A stretch of DNA of 64,000 bases from the NCBI GenBank assembly GCA_002189035.1, contig NEEC01000017.1, positions 186,001 to 250,000 of the forward strand. The letters are read 5' to 3'. Source of the stretch: Utricularia gibba (taxonomy: Eukaryota > Streptophyta > Magnoliopsida > Lamiales > Lentibulariaceae). The notes below the pieces were generated by a model. That model was not told the DNA's origin, searched no databases, and saw only the letters and a list, made by a program, of their open reading frames with translations. The position numbers and the translations under genes are program-made. Of the stretch, positions 59,443 through 64,000 are shown piece after piece; positions within the stretch are counted from its first letter, which is position 1; the number at the start of each line of letters is the position of its first letter.

Positions 59443-61824
59443 ATGGCGGGTGGCGTACCGCACACAGATGAACAGGTGGTTCTGAGTCCTGAGAATTCAT
59501 TCAGCTCCTGTGTATGTTCATGTCGAGCATTTTTTTTCATCTTCTCTTCACTGGGTTCTCTTTGTCTCAGGTTATTGTTACTGAGGAAAAGGGTCATGTG
59601 AGAATCCTGGTGCTGAATCAGCCACGAAGGCTGAATGTCATTACTTTCGATGTGGTACCGTGATCGGTTCTGGTTCTAGTTTTGTGAAGATCATGCTCCA
59701 ATCTTTTCACTGTTTAATAAGTTTCCCAAGCCGTGAAATAGGTCGCTTTGCTAGCAAAGCATCTGGAGGTCTGGGAAAAGGATGATGATGCTAAACTTGT
59801 AGTGATCAAGGTGAATTATTCACCTTCGTTGTCTAAATTAGCCTCCAACGATACTTGTTTCTGTGAAACTGCACAATTTTGCAGGCTGCACCCGGTCGTG
59901 CTTTTTCAGCCGGCGGTGACCTGAAAATGTTTTATGATGGAAGGGACTCAAGTAGGTGGACTAGAGCTGAAAGAATTGAACTTTCTTCTTTGAAGCTTAC
60001 GTAATTCTGATTCTCATCTCTCAGAGGATTCAAACCTTGAAGTGGTTTACAGAATGTACTGGCTCTGCTACCACATCCACACTTACAAGAAAACTCAGGC
60101 AAACTCCCAGCGACTTGCACCTTCAGCAGGGATGAAATAAGTCCTTGTCAATCAGCTAACCAATTTCCTGTGTTCAGGTTACTCTTGCTAATGGAATTGC
60201 CATGGGCGGTGGTGCATCGCTGTTGGTCCCAATGAAATTTTCAGTTGTCACAGAAAAAACGGTAAGCCACTCTGCATTTGTATGTTCTGTTCAGAGCGTC
60301 CCTCCCTCCTGATATATTAACATTGTGAGGCAAGGTTTTCGCAACACCAGAGGTGAGCGTTGGATTTCATACTGACTGCAGTTTTTCATATATCTATAAT
60401 CAGCTCCCCGGGAGCCTAGGTAACCTCTTCAACCAACTCCCAACTCCAGAGATTGTATATGCATATTATTGAAGGCAAATACAATCTGTGTATGTGAAGC
60501 TTGCTCGTGAATTGTGTGGCCTAATAAGAACACCTTGTCTGAACACAGGGGAGTTTTTGAGCCTAACAGGGGCGAGGTTGAATGGTGCAGAATTAGTGGC
60601 AGCAGGGCTTGCTACTCATTTCGTCCCGTCTGAGGTAAAGAAACTGAGCATATCTGTCTCTCATGCATCCCAAATCATTCATGTGATTGCTTTGTCCTAT
60701 CTTCTCTGCTAGAAATTACAAGAACTGGAGAACTGTCTCCTCAGTTTGGACAGTGGTGATGAAGAAGTCGTCAAAGCTGCCATCGAGCAGTTCTCTGAAA
60801 AAGCTGAGACAGACGAAAACAGCATCCTCACCAAGTAATGTTCTCCTTCTTTCAAATGAAATACATACACGCAGAACCTACGACGAATCTCATGGCATGC
60901 ACACAAAGCTATGCGATTTCCGTAGGCGATGGGTCTGATTCCTTAAGATGGGCATCTTGTTTTTACATGCAGGAGGGCAGTAGTTGATGAATGCTTCTCC
61001 AAGGATACTGTGGAGGAAATCTTGGCATCCCTTGTGAGCTGACTCCCAAGAAAAATTCATTTTTTCGACAACCTCTGCACTCCAAGCAATGATGTTTCTG
61101 TTTCAGGAAGCCGAGGGGAGCAAAGAGGGAAATGGATGGATCGCTCCCATTCTTAAAGGTTTAAAACGTTCATCTCCAACAGCGCTCAAGATTACTTTAC
61201 AGTCGGTAATGGCTTTCCCAGACATGCTGAACCTAAGATCCATCTTTTCTTCATGAATCTTAGATGTGAAATGTGTATAAACAGATTCGTGAAGGAAGAA
61301 AACAGAACCTGGGAGAGTGCCTCAAGAAAGAGTTCAGGATCACAATCAATATTCTTCGTTCCTTGATCTCGACTGATGTTTACGAGGTGCTCATTAAGCT
61401 AAGTGCAGGGTTGAGGTCTCGTGTGTTTTCATTCTTGTTTTGGTTTCATTTTGTAAGGGTATTAGAGCCGTGATGATTGACAAGGTCAATGCACCCAAAG
61501 TCAGCCCTCCTCCATCCCTCCTCTTTCTCAAGATGTGACGATGCATTGTAAGTAGTAAAAACTGTTACTGCAGTGGAAACCAGGTAGCCTTGAAGCTGTA
61601 GAGGCACTCAAGATAAAACAAGTGCTGGAGCCGTTTGAAGAAGAGCTGGAGGAGCTTAAGATTCCAGCAGGAGATGAATTCAGGTGGGATTTTCCTCATC
61701 TCAACACATGCATTTAAAGCGACTGGGATGTGATGCTGCCTGAATTTACAAACTTGCTCCGCTGATTCACAGGTGGGAAGGAAAATACGAAGACACTCCA
61801 CATGCAGCAGCAGCAGCCAAGTGA
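59443..61824 (+). CDS. 3-hydroxyisobutyryl-CoA hydrolase-like protein (crotonase family)
   Basis: ATG 59443 gives MAGGVPHTDEQ in a short first exon, spliced to VIVTEEKGHVRILVLNQPRR (59571). Then AKHLEVWEKDDDAKLVVIK, GRAFSAGGDLKMFYDGRDS (first oxyanion-hole region), YRMYWLCYHIHTYKKTQ, TLANGIAMGGGASLLVPMKF (second), TVFATPEVSVGFHTDC, FLSLTGARLNGAELVAAGLA, THFVPS, and LKRSSPTALKITLQSIREGR. The end reads KYEDTPHAAAAAK with TGA 61822-61824. It matches the plant subgroup of At1g06550, which lacks an obvious transit peptide. The family hydrolyses 3-hydroxyisobutyryl-CoA in valine breakdown; the substrate of this subgroup is not established. One intron begins with GC (60099). About 390 aa, intact. 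Confidence 0.88.
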
Positions 61825-63180
61825 AGATGGAAGTTTGCGGAGACTTACTGCATTTCTTTCAACCTACTGCTGAACGCCCTTCTGGTTTCGATTCCATCTC
61901 CACTGCTGGTTCTGTAGCATTAACAGGGCACCATAACGTCTAATAGTAAAAATGATTTTCCAAAGCAGTCGGTTAACTGAAAGTTAAAAACCAAAGTGAA
62001 GCCTACTTTTAAGATTAAATTGTGAAATTGGATTCATTCTCAATCAATCATTTAGATAATGAACAATGCCAATGATTGGTCAAGATTATTTGACAAATTT
62101 TAATGACTGGTTGAGAATATCAAAAATTCTAGCTGATTAGTCGAAAATGCCAAAGAGTCTTGCGTAGTCATCAAGAATTTTGAACGTTCTCGATCATTAA
62201 TTGAGATTGTTAGAGAACATGATTTAAAATACAAAAAAGAAGATATAAATGAATTTTTAATTTTAAATGCATCTATTGAATGTAAATATAAATAAATAAT
62301 TCTATAAAAAAAATTATAAATAGAGAAGTGTGTTAGTATACGAGTCTGATTGTTCAACTTTTGAATCAAAATCCAAGCCTATATCAACCAAAAAATTACA
62401 AATGTAGAAGTATTTATATGAGCTATGATCATAATAATCCTATCTTAAAAGTTAGATTGAGATTTAAATTCAAAAAAGAAGCTTATTTTTGTATTTGTCA
62501 TTGGCACATTAATAATCATTTTTAGTTTTGTGTGAATGAAATTAAATCAAAGCATTTAATACTGAAATGCTACTCTACTCCAGCTATGCAATGTAACTTT
62601 CACATTCGTTTCTATGAATCGAATAAAGACGGGATTCAACAATTCAAAGTTTTTTTAGCCACTGTAGAAGTGGAATAGAGAAAAATAAACATAGAAACAT
62701 TTTGATAAGTTTCATTGGATGAGAATTAGTAAACTAAATCTGAAATTTACAAGGTAATATTTTTATAGTATTTTGTAATATTTTTTTCATTTTTTATTAA
62801 TATAAATTAAAATTTTAAACATATTTACGTATGTTAGAATTGATGTAATTAAAGTAATAACTAAGATACAAATCATGTATGATTATATTATTGATTATAA
62901 TAAAACATGGTTTGATGTGTATTTGAACTTATACATGAGTTTTGAGAATCTTCAATGAATAAATTACCATATCATATATTGGTCATTCAAGTAATAAATC
63001 CCAATACAACTATAGAGTTGTCTGTTTTGATTCATAATTAGGATTTAATCATAAAATATTTCATTATATATTTTAGACTTTTAAGCCTCATCTTTATATA
63101 AGATAATGTTTTTAATTTTAGAATTTTGATTTATATATTTTATGATATCTAATTTACACTTTTATGCATATGTATGATAA
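61825..63180. other. AT-rich flank with weak short repeats
   Basis: After a short 3' untranslated region there is AT-rich DNA. At about 62060-62215 a diverged unit of roughly 31 bases seems to repeat (ATGATTGGTCAAGATTATTT, ATGACTGGTTGAGAATATC, CTGATTAGTCGAAAATGCC...). No gene. Confidence 0.45.
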
Positions 63181-63189
63181 TAAATTGTT

Positions 63190-63720
63190 AATTGTTGTTT
63201 GTAGCGATTCTACTGGGCATATAATACCAATAGTATATGCTATTGTTGATGATGAAAATTAAGAATCGTATTATTGGTTCATTGAGAAACTAGATTGTCA
63301 TGCTAGTATATCTTGATGTTAGTATATCTTGAGAAAATTGAGAATCGTATTCGACTACAAGTATGTACAATCATCTAAGATTGTCATGCTAGTATATATT
63401 GATGCTAGTTATATTGAGACATTTATAAATCGTAGCCTCATCATTGGTGTCTACGATATTTTGTTTCCAATTTTTACTAATCTGTAAAATATAAGGAATC
63501 AAAAGAGCATTTATATGCGACTGGTGCTACATTAAATAAAGTAAAATTTGAAGTATACAAGAAGAAAATTTTTATTCATCATATAGCAATGCAATGGCTG
63601 AATCGTCCCGAGGTTTTGAATAATACCAACAAATGAACGCATTTGACAATGGTAAGTATCACACATATTTGACTACAAATTAGGTTGAATGTATGAATAG
63701 AGTTTTTATAAGAGTATGAA
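63190..63720 (+). pseudogene. MULE (Mutator-like) transposase remnant
   Basis: DSTGHIIPIVYAIVDDEN, a stop, then ESYYWFIEKL matches the MULE core motif (D.....PIAF.IVD.EN..SW.WF...L). Further on, KEHLYATGATLNKVKFEVYK and TTN.VECMNRVF fit the order of the same domain. Stops and duplicated short pieces (TGCTAGTATATCTTGATG) show it is decayed. The region 63721-64000 beyond it is AT-rich with nothing assignable. Confidence 0.55.
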
Positions 63721-64000
63721 GATATTTGTAGCATCTTGGATTTTAATTTCTATTGGATGCACACAATGTTTATTACAAGACATTAAGAAATAATTAATTT
63801 TAATGATAACATAGAGGTATATTATTTCAAATTGTTTTATATTGAAATTCATAAATGATTCATATTTAATGTATTTGCTAATAATAAAGATTTTCAAAAA
63901 CAAATGTATAATTTAAGAAAGAACAACAAAAAGCAAGACGATTTCTACTATATAAATGGGATCCTGATCATCTTACATACGTTGTTTCATAAAACTGCAC

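Overview
The window is nuclear DNA of a flowering plant. It carries intron-containing genes with GT-AG and a few GC-AG introns, a photosystem I antenna gene (LHCA3), a plant P-class PPR gene and plant-type transposable elements. AT-rich intergenic DNA and moderate-GC exons argue against a grass. I cannot name the species; a eudicot or an early-diverging angiosperm fits best.

Layout. 1-4332: gene-free, GC-richer DNA with simple repeats and several CACGTG boxes. 4333-7537 (+): SCD2-like coiled-coil gene. 7982-19182: old Ty1/copia element on the minus strand, split by a 5.5-kb PIF/Harbinger element (8978-14510). 19183-22300: AT-rich, retroelement debris. 23205-25550 (+): SIP5/DA2-like RING E3 ligase gene with an apparent one-base frameshift. 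25894-27901 (-): cytosolic tyrosyl-tRNA synthetase. 28292-29473 (+): intronless mitochondrial-type PPR gene. 29696-33002 (-): SMP/C2 membrane-tethering protein (NTMC2T6 type). 34346-35312 (+): LHCA3, also with an apparent one-base frameshift. 35479-38245: AT-rich element with long terminal inverted repeats. 38673-44222 (+): large plant-conserved protein of the At5g65440/At4g24610 family. 44223-48780: AT-rich repeats, an LTR-like direct-repeat pair and a hAT fragment. 48799-56160: second, 7.4-kb Harbinger copy. 56926-58386 (+): PHD-finger plus Myb-like protein. 59443-61824 (+): 3-hydroxyisobutyryl-CoA hydrolase-like enzyme. 61825-64000: repeats and a MULE transposase remnant.

The host genes are ordinary housekeeping and photosynthesis genes and do not form one pathway. 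The PPR and C2 genes resemble Arabidopsis At3g14580 and At3g14590, which suggests conserved gene order. The most unusual part is the Harbinger pair. Copy 1 keeps a broken DDE transposase. Copy 2 has lost the transposase but carries a spliceable chimeric gene joining a retroelement gag-like (Transposase_28-like) region to an FCP1/NIF-type HAD phosphatase domain. Both copies keep a MYB/SANT-like gene and an inverted array of 46-bp repeat units plus further hairpins. Gene models come from reading splice sites and remembered family sequences; no alignment or search was run.
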